Assembly: GCA_001769535.1 (NCBI GenBank)
Contig: MEOH01000002.1
Span: 353,548 to 417,547 of the forward strand
DNA length: 64,000 nt
Direction: 5' to 3'
Source of the DNA: Bacteroidetes bacterium GWF2_38_335
GTDB lineage: Bacteria > Bacteroidota > Bacteroidia > Bacteroidales > GWF2-38-335
Made by a program: the position numbers and the translations under genes. The notes below the pieces were generated by a model. The model was not told the origin of the DNA, ran no database searches, and saw only the letters and a list, made by a program, of their open reading frames with translations. Numbering within the stretch: position 1 is the stretch's first letter; every line of letters begins with the position of its first letter. Below are positions 42,976 through 51,444 of this stretch, piece after piece.

Positions 42976-44859
42976 GTGTGCGGAATAACAGGAATATACT
43001 CATTTACTGAAAAAGCTACTGCTTTCAAGAGCAAACTTGAAAAATCTGTTGAAAAGCTGGCGCTCCGGGGCCCTGATGGTTCGGGCACTTATTTAGATAA
43101 CTACGTTGCACTTGGACACACACGCCTTGCTGTGATTGATACTTCCGATGCAGGTTCACAGCCCTTTACCGACGAAACCGGCCGGTATACAATTGTTTTT
43201 AACGGAGAATTTTACAACTACCGCGAAACTCGAAAAGAACTGGAATCCAAAGGACATAACTTCAGATCACAATGTGACACAGAAGTCTTGCTAAAGCTTT
43301 ATATTGAGGTTGGAGAAAAATGTCTGGATGTTATCAATGGCTGTTTTTCCTTTGCAATTTATGACAAAAATGAGAACTCTCTTTTTCTGGCACGTGACCG
43401 GTTTGGTATAAACCCCCTTTTGTATTTTCATGGTAAAGAGTTTTTTGCATTCTCCTCAGAAATGAAAGGACTGATGGAACTGGGTATTCCAAAAGAAATT
43501 GACACCGATGCACTTCTCGTTTATTTCCAGTTCAATTATATCCCTCCTCCAAAAACAATTTTTAAAAATGTTTTCAAAATTAGTCCGGGCCATTCCATAA
43601 CAATTAAAAATGGTCAGGTAACCTGCAAACAGTATTACCGTCCGCAATACAGCAAAGGAAACTATATAGATAAAAGCATAACAGAAATTCAGGAGATGCT
43701 GGTATCCGAACTTGACAAGGCCGTTCAGCGAAGGTTGGTGGCCGATGTTCCTATTGGTGCTTTTCTAAGTGGAGGAATTGATTCCTCGGTAATTGTTGCC
43801 CTGGCCTCGAGGCATACCAAAAACCTGAATACCTTTTCCATAGGATTTAAAGACGAGCCATTTTTTGATGAAACGCGCTATGCCAATCTTATTGCCGAAA
43901 AATATAAAACAAACCATTCGGTATTCAGTCTATCCAATGATGATTTGTACAAAGAGCTTTTCAATGTACTTGACTATACAGATGAGCCCTTTGCCGACTC
44001 ATCGGCTCTGGCAGTATACATATTAAGCAAACACACCCGTAAGAAAGCAACAGTGGCATTGTCGGGCGACGGAGCCGACGAGGTTTTTGCAGGTTATTAC
44101 AAACATCATGCTCACCTGATGGCTTCAAAGGATTCATTTATCAATTATCTTATCAGATTTTCATCCCCATTTCTTTCGTTGCTTCCTGAATCAAGAAACA
44201 GCAATTTGCTAAATAAATTCAGGCAAATAAAAAGATATAAGGAAGGACTGGTACTTGACGAAAAAGAAAGGTATTGGCTGTGGTGTTCCCTTATGAATGA
44301 AAAAAATGCCATGCGACTGCTTTCGATCAATTTATCAGATGAATATAAAGTTCAAAAACAAGAATTACTTTCGGATATTTCCGGAAAAAATGACTTTAAC
44401 GACATATTATTCAGTGACGTTAAGATGGTATTGCCCGGCGATATGCTCACAAAAACCGATCTTATGTCGATGGGAAATAGCCTTGAAGTGAGAACACCAT
44501 TCCTTGACCACAATGTTGTAAACCTTGCTTTTTCACTTCATTCATCCTTAAAAATTGACTCAGGTCAAAAAAAGAAAATTCTGCAAAATTCATTCAGATC
44601 GATGTTGCCCGAAGAATTGTACAACAGGCCCAAACAAGGATTTGAAGTCCCTTTGCTCAAGTGGATGAGAAATGAACTTAAGCCATTAATTGAAAATGAC
44701 CTGCTTAAAAATGATTTTATCAGGGCACAAAATATTTTCAACCCTGAAATCATTGAAAAATACAAGAAAAAACTTTACTCAGGAAACCCCGGAGATGTTC
44801 ATGCAAACATTTGGGCATTGATTGTTTTTCAGTATTGGTGGAAAAAAAATATGGGTTAA
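42976..44859 (+). CDS. asnB: Asparagine synthetase (glutamine-hydrolysing)
   Basis: 627 residues. The start is a GTG at 42976, because the catalytic Cys must be residue 2 (V/M-C-G-I-T-G-I-Y). The frame is open 55 codons further upstream through the preceding gene's end, but that is not coding. The N-terminal glutaminase domain (~2-210) has Cys2 and ALRGPDGSGTY; the C-terminal synthetase domain has the PP-loop SGGIDSSV and the segment ALSGDGADEVFAGY. The enzyme makes asparagine from aspartate, glutamine and ATP. Near surface-polysaccharide genes, relatives of AsnB often amidate sugars, which is an alternative role. Starts a group of plus-strand envelope genes. Confidence 0.9.
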   Translation: MCGITGIYSFTEKATAFKSKLEKSVEKLALRGPDGSGTYLDNYVALGHTRLAVIDTSDAGSQPFTDETGRYTIVFNGEFYNYRETRKELESKGHNFRSQCDTEVLLKLYIEVGEKCLDVINGCFSFAIYDKNENSLFLARDRFGINPLLYFHGKEFFAFSSEMKGLMELGIPKEIDTDALLVYFQFNYIPPPKTIFKNVFKISPGHSITIKNGQVTCKQYYRPQYSKGNYIDKSITEIQEMLVSELDKAVQRRLVADVPIGAFLSGGIDSSVIVALASRHTKNLNTFSIGFKDEPFFDETRYANLIAEKYKTNHSVFSLSNDDLYKELFNVLDYTDEPFADSSALAVYILSKHTRKKATVALSGDGADEVFAGYYKHHAHLMASKDSFINYLIRFSSPFLSLLPESRNSNLLNKFRQIKRYKEGLVLDEKERYWLWCSLMNEKNAMRLLSINLSDEYKVQKQELLSDISGKNDFNDILFSDVKMVLPGDMLTKTDLMSMGNSLEVRTPFLDHNVVNLAFSLHSSLKIDSGQKKKILQNSFRSMLPEELYNRPKQGFEVPLLKWMRNELKPLIENDLLKNDFIRAQNIFNPEIIEKYKKKLYSGNPGDVHANIWALIVFQYWWKKNMG

Positions 44860-44915
44860 TCAACTTTACCTGATATATTATAACTATTTCCCAACTTTTT
44901 GGTCTGATTTTGCTA

Positions 44916-44923
44916 TACCTTTG
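44916..44923 (+). promoter_or_regulatory. -7 box before the GT4 gene
   Basis: TACCTTTG matches TAnnTTTG and lies 28 bases before the ATG at 44952. A -33 TTTG at standard spacing is not seen. Confidence 0.45.
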
Positions 44924-44951
44924 TGAAACAAAACCAAACTTTGATTTATAA

Positions 44952-46151
44952 ATGCCCAGGATTTTAAGAATAATAAACAGGTTCAACCTGGGAGGGCCCA
45001 CTTACAATGCAGCCAACCTGACAAAGTATCTCGAGCCAGAGTTTGAGACATTGTTGGTTGGTGGAATGAAAGATGAGACTGAAGACAGCTCTGAATTTAT
45101 TCTCGAAAAACTTGGGATCACACCGGTAATCATTCCTGAAATGCGCAGGGAAATTAATCCCCGCCACGACCTGATTGCCTACAACAAAATAAAAAAAATC
45201 ATCAAGGATTTCAAACCCGACATCGTTCATACACACGCCGCAAAAGCAGGAACAATAGGCCGATTGGCAGCATATAACTGTAAAGTTCCTGTAATAGTTC
45301 ATACCTTTCACGGGCATGTTTTTCATTCGTATTTTAAATCCTACACCACCACTATTTTTAAAAAAATAGAACGTCAACTTGCAAAAAAAAGCACTAAAAT
45401 TATTGCAGTAAGCGAAAACCAGAAAGATGAACTTGCCAATAAATACAAGATTACCAAGGCAGAAAATATCGAAGTAATCCCCCTGGGATTTGATTTGTCC
45501 AGATTCCATGAAAATATGTATGAAAAGCGCCGGCAGTTCAGGACTGAATATAATATTAAAGATGATGAAGTTGCAATTGGAATTGTCGGCAGACTTGTGC
45601 CAATAAAAAATCATGAATTTTTTCTTGAATCCATAAAATCAATTAAAAACAAAACAAATAGTCCTATCAGGGTATTTATTGTAGGAGATGGAGAGAGCAG
45701 AGAATCCCTTATTCAAAAAACCAAAGACCTGAAACTTGATTTTGTATTTAACGGGGATTTAAAAACCAAATCTGCAACAATCACATATACTTCATGGATT
45801 AAAGATGTGGATTATGTTTATGCCGGAATGGATATAATTGCTTTAACCTCACTTAACGAGGGCACCCCTGTTAGTCTGATCGAAGCACAAGCATCAAACC
45901 GGGCCATCATCAGCACCAATGTTGGTGGAATTGAGAATATTGTAATACCCGGAAAAACCGCCCTTCTTTCTAAAAATGGCAGCCTTAAGGACTTCTCCGG
46001 AAAATTGCTGGAACTTGTCAACAACGAGCAACTGCGATTAGACATTTCATCCGACGGATGGGATTTTGTGAAAAACAAATTTCATTACGAACAATTGATG
46101 GACAACATGAGAAATCTCTACTACAAGCTGCTGAAGGATAACGCTAAATAA
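44952..46151 (+). CDS. GT4-family glycosyltransferase
   Basis: 399 residues of the GT-B fold. The N-terminal domain begins MPRILRIINRFNLGGPTYNA, the family glycine loop, and has IVHTHAAKAGTIGRLAA. The C-terminal domain has VGRLVPIKNHEFFLE and the signature EGTPVSLIEAQA (E-x7-E), binding the nucleotide sugar's phosphates. It adds a sugar from a nucleotide-sugar donor to a growing lipid-linked glycan on the cytoplasmic face of the inner membrane. Context (asnB before, Wza/Wzc after) places it in exopolysaccharide or capsule synthesis. The donor sugar cannot be told. Confidence 0.9.
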   Translation: MPRILRIINRFNLGGPTYNAANLTKYLEPEFETLLVGGMKDETEDSSEFILEKLGITPVIIPEMRREINPRHDLIAYNKIKKIIKDFKPDIVHTHAAKAGTIGRLAAYNCKVPVIVHTFHGHVFHSYFKSYTTTIFKKIERQLAKKSTKIIAVSENQKDELANKYKITKAENIEVIPLGFDLSRFHENMYEKRRQFRTEYNIKDDEVAIGIVGRLVPIKNHEFFLESIKSIKNKTNSPIRVFIVGDGESRESLIQKTKDLKLDFVFNGDLKTKSATITYTSWIKDVDYVYAGMDIIALTSLNEGTPVSLIEAQASNRAIISTNVGGIENIVIPGKTALLSKNGSLKDFSGKLLELVNNEQLRLDISSDGWDFVKNKFHYEQLMDNMRNLYYKLLKDNAK

Positions 46152-46156
46152 TTTTT

Positions 46157-46189
46157 TTTGTCTTCTGACAGGATTTTTTTATATCTTTG
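46157..46189 (+). promoter_or_regulatory. Internal promoter before the wza-like gene
   Basis: TTTG at 46157-46160, 21-base spacer, TATCTTTG at 46182-46189: both elements of the Bacteroidota consensus at normal spacing, 24 bases before the ATG at 46213. It lies just after the GT4 stop, so export genes may be driven separately from the sugar genes. Confidence 0.75.
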
Positions 46190-46212
46190 ATCTTTGATAA
46201 AATTCAGTATTG

Positions 46213-46944
46213 ATGAAGTATTTACTTATTTTAACGGTTATTTCATTACTTTTCTCCTCTTGCAGGATCCTGAATTCCAATGTAATGTTCGAAACTGATC
46301 CCGGAAAAGAACTCACCTCATTTGACTCAACAGCTATTGAATATATCATTAAACCCAACGATAAAATTGACCTTAAAGTTTATACCAATAAAGGTGAAAA
46401 ACTAATTGATATTTCAGGGACACAAATGCTTCAACAAAGTTCCCTGACCTATTTGGTCGAATTCGATGGAATGGTTAAAATCCCTACACTGGGAAGGATA
46501 CCAATAGCTGGTAAAACAATCAGACAGGCCGAAGAAATGCTTGAAGCAGCCTACAAAGAATATTTTCAGGATCCTTTTGTTTTTTTAAAAGTCACAAACC
46601 GCCGTGTGCTGGTTTTTCCCGAAGGCAGTACCAATGCAACAATAGTTGAAATATCTGAAGAAAATTTCACCCTGATTGAAGCAATTGCCTCAGCTGGTGG
46701 AATCTCAGATTACAGTAAATCGCACCGAATAAAATTATTGAGAGGAAGCTTAAACGACCCCAAAGTATATCTTTTTAATGTATCAAACCTAAAAGAAATG
46801 CAAAAAGCAAATTTTGTTCTTCAGGCAAATGATATAATTTATATTGAGGCCAGACCAAAATATGCCAGCAGACTGCTTCTTGAAATCACACCTTATCTGA
46901 ATTTGGTTACAACCGGATTGCTAATTTACAGTCTTTTCAAATAA
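46213..46944 (+). CDS. Wza-like polysaccharide export lipoprotein
   Basis: 243 residues from the ATG at 46213; a TTG one codon upstream is in frame but unlikely. Signal peptide with lipobox LLFSSC, so it is lipid-anchored in the outer membrane. A polysaccharide-export (PES) domain follows (IKPNDKIDLKVYTNKGE, VEFDGMVKIPTLGRIPIAGKTIRQAEEML), then a SLBB-like segment (TLIEAIASAGGISDYSKSHRI) and a C-terminal hydrophobic helix. Wza-type proteins form the outer-membrane channel through which capsule or exopolysaccharide passes. It stops six bases before the Wzc-like gene, its expected partner. Confidence 0.92.
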   Translation: MKYLLILTVISLLFSSCRILNSNVMFETDPGKELTSFDSTAIEYIIKPNDKIDLKVYTNKGEKLIDISGTQMLQQSSLTYLVEFDGMVKIPTLGRIPIAGKTIRQAEEMLEAAYKEYFQDPFVFLKVTNRRVLVFPEGSTNATIVEISEENFTLIEAIASAGGISDYSKSHRIKLLRGSLNDPKVYLFNVSNLKEMQKANFVLQANDIIYIEARPKYASRLLLEITPYLNLVTTGLLIYSLFK

Positions 46945-46950
46945 CAGACC

Positions 46951-49380
46951 ATGCAAAAGAAGATTCCACTTATTAACGAGACTTTTGATGTAAGAATTTT
47001 TACTTACATCATTAAAAAAAGTATGTTTCTGGTGGCGATTATCATGGGAATTTCGATTGTTGGTGCGTTTCTATATCTTCGATACACACCACCCCTTTAT
47101 CAATCGATAACAGTTCTCCAGATTTCAAACAATAATAATGCAGACAAAGTTCTTGAAATAGAAAACCTTCGCGAAGAAAACACCATTGCCCAGACAATTG
47201 AACTCTTGCGTTCCCAGGAATTTCTAAAAAGAGTTTTTAGCAAGCTACCTATTGATATTCAGTATTTTAATGAGGGAACTTTTTTATCAAATGAGATGTA
47301 CAAAAGTTCGCCATTTGAAGTTAAAGTAAAAATCAATAACGGAGCAATTTACGATAAGAAGATTTATATCGATTTTGAAAACCCAACAACCTATCATCTG
47401 AAAATTAATTCGGATGATTTGGAATTTGAAAACCTTTCTGTTGGTAAATGGGAAAATATTAACGGAATAGATGTTAAAGTGACAATTACAAACTATAAAG
47501 GCATTGAAGAACTTCATAAGAGTCTTAATCATGAATCCTTCTTTTTTATTTTAAAAAATCCCACAACTTTGCTTAATGAGCACATCAGCAAACTTGAAAT
47601 CAAATTACAAAATCCTGAAGCAAACACTATTGAAATATCCTATGTTGACAACAATGCACTTAAAACATCTGAAGTAGTTAACACAATTGCTGAAGAGTTC
47701 AGAAAATATGATGTTGAGAGAATGAAGGAAAGCGCTGAAAGCATTCTTGCTTTTATCGAAGAACAACTTGAAGCAGTTTACAAAAAATTGTCTGAAACCG
47801 AGCGCCAGATCCATAGTTTCAAAAAAGAAAATAAAATTAGCCCGAACTCTGATCTGAACCTCAGCGCCTTCCCTATTTATACTTCTAAAATTCATGAGTT
47901 TGATGAAGAAATCATGAATATTGAATTTGAACTTGTAACCCTTAATCGCATAAAAAGCGAGGTTGCCGAGAATAAAAATATCGATGTTTATGAATTGATA
48001 GCTTTGCTTTCAGGCACAAAATCAGAAGGTTATATAAGCAATATTCTTGAATCGATTCAGCAGAAAAATGACCAAAAAGACATGTTGCTTAACGATGTAA
48101 CCAACAACAACCATAAAATAAAAATTGTCGATAAGCAAATAGAAAACCTGCGAAAAACAATGATTGATTTCATAAAGAACACTATCAAAACCCTTGAAAA
48201 GAAATCAATAGATTATGAAGAGAAAATTTTACAATATCAAAATGAGATATTTAATACCGGACAGGTTAATGAAGTTGAGCTTGCTAGACTTACCCGTATT
48301 TATGAAATTAATGAAGGCTTTTTAACCCAACTGATCGAGAAAAAGGCCCAATACTCCATTTCACAGGCAGGGTACGTTTCTCAAAACCTTATTCTGCAAA
48401 AATCCAGTCCGCCAACCGAACCCATCTCTCCCAGAAAAAAAATGACCTTGATTATTTTTCTGGCTGCCGGAATTCTGATTAGTCTTTCAATTGTAATTTT
48501 AAGATACCTGCTCCATTCTCAGATTACTTCAATTACTGACATTACCTCTTATACCGATGCCCCAATTATTGGAACTATACCTAAATACAACAAGGAAATT
48601 CCTGTTTCACAACTTATAGTAAACATCAATACCAAATCAATAATATCGGAAGCATTTCGCACCCTTCGCACCAACCTTGAGTTTATTGCACATGGTGAAA
48701 GCAATAAAATTATTACCGTTTCATCTACAGTTCCCGGCGAAGGGAAAACCTTTGTTGCCATTAACCTTGCGGGTATTCTTGCCATATCGGGGAAAAAGGT
48801 GATTTTGATTGACCTTGACTTAAGAAAGCCAAGAATTCACAAGGGATTTGATATTGTTAATGATAAAGGGGTTAGTACAATCCTTATCAAAAAACATCTT
48901 TACAAAGATTGTATTAAAAAATCAAGATTCGAAAACCTTGAATTTATTACGGCCGGACCAATCCCGCCAAATCCTTCTGAGTTGATTATCAGTAAGGAAA
49001 TGGACGAGTTTCTGAGTGAACTTCATAACGAATATGATTTTATCATCATTGATACGCCTCCTATTGGAATTGTGTCTGACGGAATAAGTATATTTAAAAA
49101 AGCAGCGTTCCCTATTTATGTGACAAGGGCGAATTATTCAAGAAGAAATTACATCAATAACATCAATCACCTGATTGACGATAAAAATATTACCAAAATA
49201 TCTGTAGTATTAAACGGACTTGATACCAGACAAACCAAATATGGTTATGGTTACGGTTACGGTTATGGCGGGTATGGAGCATACGGCGAATATGGATATG
49301 GTTATTTTGAGGAAGAATTCAAACCCAAATTACCCTGGTATAAAAAAATAATAAAAAGGATATTGTTTTTTATTAAGTAA
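46951..49380 (+). CDS. Wzc-like polysaccharide co-polymerase and tyrosine kinase
   Basis: 809 residues. A Wzz-like periplasmic domain lies between two transmembrane helices (~24-45 and ~495-520), with long coiled coils. The cytoplasmic BY-kinase domain starts at ~550 and has the Walker A motif TVPGEGKTFVAINLA (~593-600), Walker A' with LIDLDLRKP and a Walker B IIIDTPP. The C-terminal cluster holds 10 tyrosines in a Gly-Tyr run (~764-790), the usual site of autophosphorylation. Such kinases control chain length and export through Wza. The neighbours, wza before and a WecA/MraY-type transferase after, support the assignment. Confidence 0.93.
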   Translation: MQKKIPLINETFDVRIFTYIIKKSMFLVAIIMGISIVGAFLYLRYTPPLYQSITVLQISNNNNADKVLEIENLREENTIAQTIELLRSQEFLKRVFSKLPIDIQYFNEGTFLSNEMYKSSPFEVKVKINNGAIYDKKIYIDFENPTTYHLKINSDDLEFENLSVGKWENINGIDVKVTITNYKGIEELHKSLNHESFFFILKNPTTLLNEHISKLEIKLQNPEANTIEISYVDNNALKTSEVVNTIAEEFRKYDVERMKESAESILAFIEEQLEAVYKKLSETERQIHSFKKENKISPNSDLNLSAFPIYTSKIHEFDEEIMNIEFELVTLNRIKSEVAENKNIDVYELIALLSGTKSEGYISNILESIQQKNDQKDMLLNDVTNNNHKIKIVDKQIENLRKTMIDFIKNTIKTLEKKSIDYEEKILQYQNEIFNTGQVNEVELARLTRIYEINEGFLTQLIEKKAQYSISQAGYVSQNLILQKSSPPTEPISPRKKMTLIIFLAAGILISLSIVILRYLLHSQITSITDITSYTDAPIIGTIPKYNKEIPVSQLIVNINTKSIISEAFRTLRTNLEFIAHGESNKIITVSSTVPGEGKTFVAINLAGILAISGKKVILIDLDLRKPRIHKGFDIVNDKGVSTILIKKHLYKDCIKKSRFENLEFITAGPIPPNPSELIISKEMDEFLSELHNEYDFIIIDTPPIGIVSDGISIFKKAAFPIYVTRANYSRRNYINNINHLIDDKNITKISVVLNGLDTRQTKYGYGYGYGYGGYGAYGEYGYGYFEEEFKPKLPWYKKIIKRILFFIK

Positions 49381-50448
49381 GTGGCGGAATATATGATGGT
49401 AAATATATTATTGGTTTTTTGTGTGTTGCTGATTGCCGGCTTCTTTTCACACAGTTTTTTTCTTAATAAATCAAAAAAACATAATATCAAAAAAGCCAAT
49501 GTGACAGGTGTCAGGTTTAAAAGCCAGTCAAAACCAATCTCAGGTGGTATTACCTTTTTTATCAGTTTTGCAATCACTTCAGTCATATATTTGTTTTTTT
49601 TCTATGAAAACGGAACTTTCGAACATCAGGCGCTGGGAATTGGAATAGTCATTACTCTTTCCTTTCTGATGGGACTGGCTGATGACATCATTGACACATC
49701 ACCTTATTTCAAATTTTTTATTCAATTCCTGTCGGGATTTATATTAGTTAAATCCGGAGTTTACATTGATATATTTTCCGATCTCTACTTAAATTACATC
49801 ATTACCGTGCTTTGGGTGGTTGGGATAATGAACTCCATCAACATGCTCGACAATATGGATGCAATCACTACATTGGTGATTATTACCATACTTGCCGGAC
49901 TAGGTATTAATCTCTATTTGTTTAATGAGTACATTGACCCGATAATTATATTTTTTGTAACCGGACTGTTAGCCGCATTAATAAGTTTTATTTATTTCAA
50001 CTGGCCACAGGCAAAAATGTACATGGGTGATAACGGAAGTCAGGTCCTTGGCTCCTTTGTTGCTTCACTCAGCATCATTCTGTTGTGGAACAATACCGAA
50101 TCAACCTGCGTTTGTGCAATTCCAAAACAGGCATTGGCTGTTGTTCTTGCTTTTCTTATTCCAATTACAGATACCGCTACCGTAACCATTAACCGACTAA
50201 TGAAAGGAAAATCACCTTTTGTCGGGGGAAAAGATCACACAACCCATCACCTTTTTTATCGGTTTAAATCTGAAAAAACTGTTGCCCTAATTTATCTTTT
50301 TATTTCTGCTTTCTCGGTATTTCTTTCAGTTTATATACTTAACTTTACAGAGAAATTGGGGGATGTCTGGACCGTTGTTTTATGGGTTTATGCAGCTGTT
50401 GTTTTCCTGCTTCTCTATATCAATACCAGGATCACCAAAAGCAATTAA
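49381..50448 (+). CDS. WecA/MraY-type undecaprenyl-phosphate sugar-1-phosphate transferase
   Basis: 355 residues with about ten transmembrane helices. Conserved loops: GLADDIIDTSPY (DD pair), NMLDNMDAITT (N-x2-D-x-D), MGDNGSQVLG and GGKDHTTHHLFYRF (HHL region). These are characteristic of polyprenyl-phosphate N-acetylhexosamine-1-phosphate transferases such as WecA/TagO, which load the first sugar onto undecaprenyl phosphate and so start polysaccharide synthesis. The GTG at 49381 follows the Wzc stop immediately. ATGs at codons 5 and 6 (49393, 49396) are alternative starts. It completes an initiation, extension and export set with the upstream genes. Confidence 0.92.
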   Translation: MAEYMMVNILLVFCVLLIAGFFSHSFFLNKSKKHNIKKANVTGVRFKSQSKPISGGITFFISFAITSVIYLFFFYENGTFEHQALGIGIVITLSFLMGLADDIIDTSPYFKFFIQFLSGFILVKSGVYIDIFSDLYLNYIITVLWVVGIMNSINMLDNMDAITTLVIITILAGLGINLYLFNEYIDPIIIFFVTGLLAALISFIYFNWPQAKMYMGDNGSQVLGSFVASLSIILLWNNTESTCVCAIPKQALAVVLAFLIPITDTATVTINRLMKGKSPFVGGKDHTTHHLFYRFKSEKTVALIYLFISAFSVFLSVYILNFTEKLGDVWTVVLWVYAAVVFLLLYINTRITKSN

Positions 50449-50466
50449 GATCTAAAATTTTTATTT

Positions 50467-51423
50467 ATGAAACTTTCATTTCCTGCTTTCCTTAAGCCCA
50501 TTTATGTGCTTATGAGTTTTGTATTGTTTTGGACTATAATAAATCTTTTCAGCTATTCTTATGTTGTTTCACCTGAGGATAAAGAACACCAGAAAGTTTT
50601 TAATGATCATTATAAAGTTTACTCAGTAAATATTCCTGAAAAGCTTGATTTTGCAGGAGAAAATGTTCCCCTTGAGTATTTTGACGTTATGGAAAGTCTG
50701 GACAGGGAATTGCTTGTAAACACCTATTGGCAATCACAATCCCTCCTGCATATAAAAAGGGCAAACCGCTATTTTCCTTATATAGATTCAATTCTCAGTG
50801 CAAATAAAATTCCTGTAGATTTCAAATATCTTTGTGTTGCAGAAAGCGGACTGATGAATGTTGTTTCACCATCAGGAGCAACGGGTTTCTGGCAGTTTAT
50901 GAAGGAAACAGGTATAGAATATGGCCTCGAAATTAACAACGAAGTTGATGAGCGTTACCATTTCAAAAAATCAACCGAAGCTGCATGCAAATACCTGAAA
51001 ACTGCTTACGCAAAATATAAAAACTGGACATTGGTTGCTGCTTCTTATAATATGGGGATGAGCGGACTTGAAGAACAGCTGGCCCGTCAAAAAGTCGATA
51101 ATTATTATGATTTGCTTTTAAATACCGAAACTTCAAGATATGTTTTCAGGATACTTTCTATCAAACTAATCATGGAAAATTCAACAATGTTTGGCTTTAA
51201 TTACAGACCAAAAGATTTATACCGCAATATTACCACACATCAGGTTAAAGTCGATTCTGCTGTAACTGATTTTGCGGATTTTGCCAAATCCATGAATACA
51301 AATTACAAAATGCTGAAGACATTTAACCCCTGGCTTAGACAGAACTTCCTGACAAATAAGGAGAAAAAAACTTATTTCATTGAAATTCCCGATCAGGCAG
51401 CAAGAAAAGGATATTTACGCTAA
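50467..51423 (+). CDS. Lytic murein transglycosylase (MltD/SLT type)
   Basis: 318 residues. N-terminal membrane anchor (~11-33), then a transglycosylase SLT domain. The catalytic glutamate is Glu126 in CVAESGLMNVVSPSGATGFWQF, and the later segment AAASYNMGMSGLEEQL matches the family's A-Y-N-x-G. Such enzymes cleave peptidoglycan glycan strands with anhydro-sugar formation, here in the periplasm. The fold is closest to MltD without LysM repeats. It may open the wall for the export machine or act in general remodelling. It starts 18 bases after the WecA/MraY gene. Confidence 0.9.
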   Translation: MKLSFPAFLKPIYVLMSFVLFWTIINLFSYSYVVSPEDKEHQKVFNDHYKVYSVNIPEKLDFAGENVPLEYFDVMESLDRELLVNTYWQSQSLLHIKRANRYFPYIDSILSANKIPVDFKYLCVAESGLMNVVSPSGATGFWQFMKETGIEYGLEINNEVDERYHFKKSTEAACKYLKTAYAKYKNWTLVAASYNMGMSGLEEQLARQKVDNYYDLLLNTETSRYVFRILSIKLIMENSTMFGFNYRPKDLYRNITTHQVKVDSAVTDFADFAKSMNTNYKMLKTFNPWLRQNFLTNKEKKTYFIEIPDQAARKGYLR

Positions 51424-51444
51424 ATTTGCATTTTATTTTGATTT

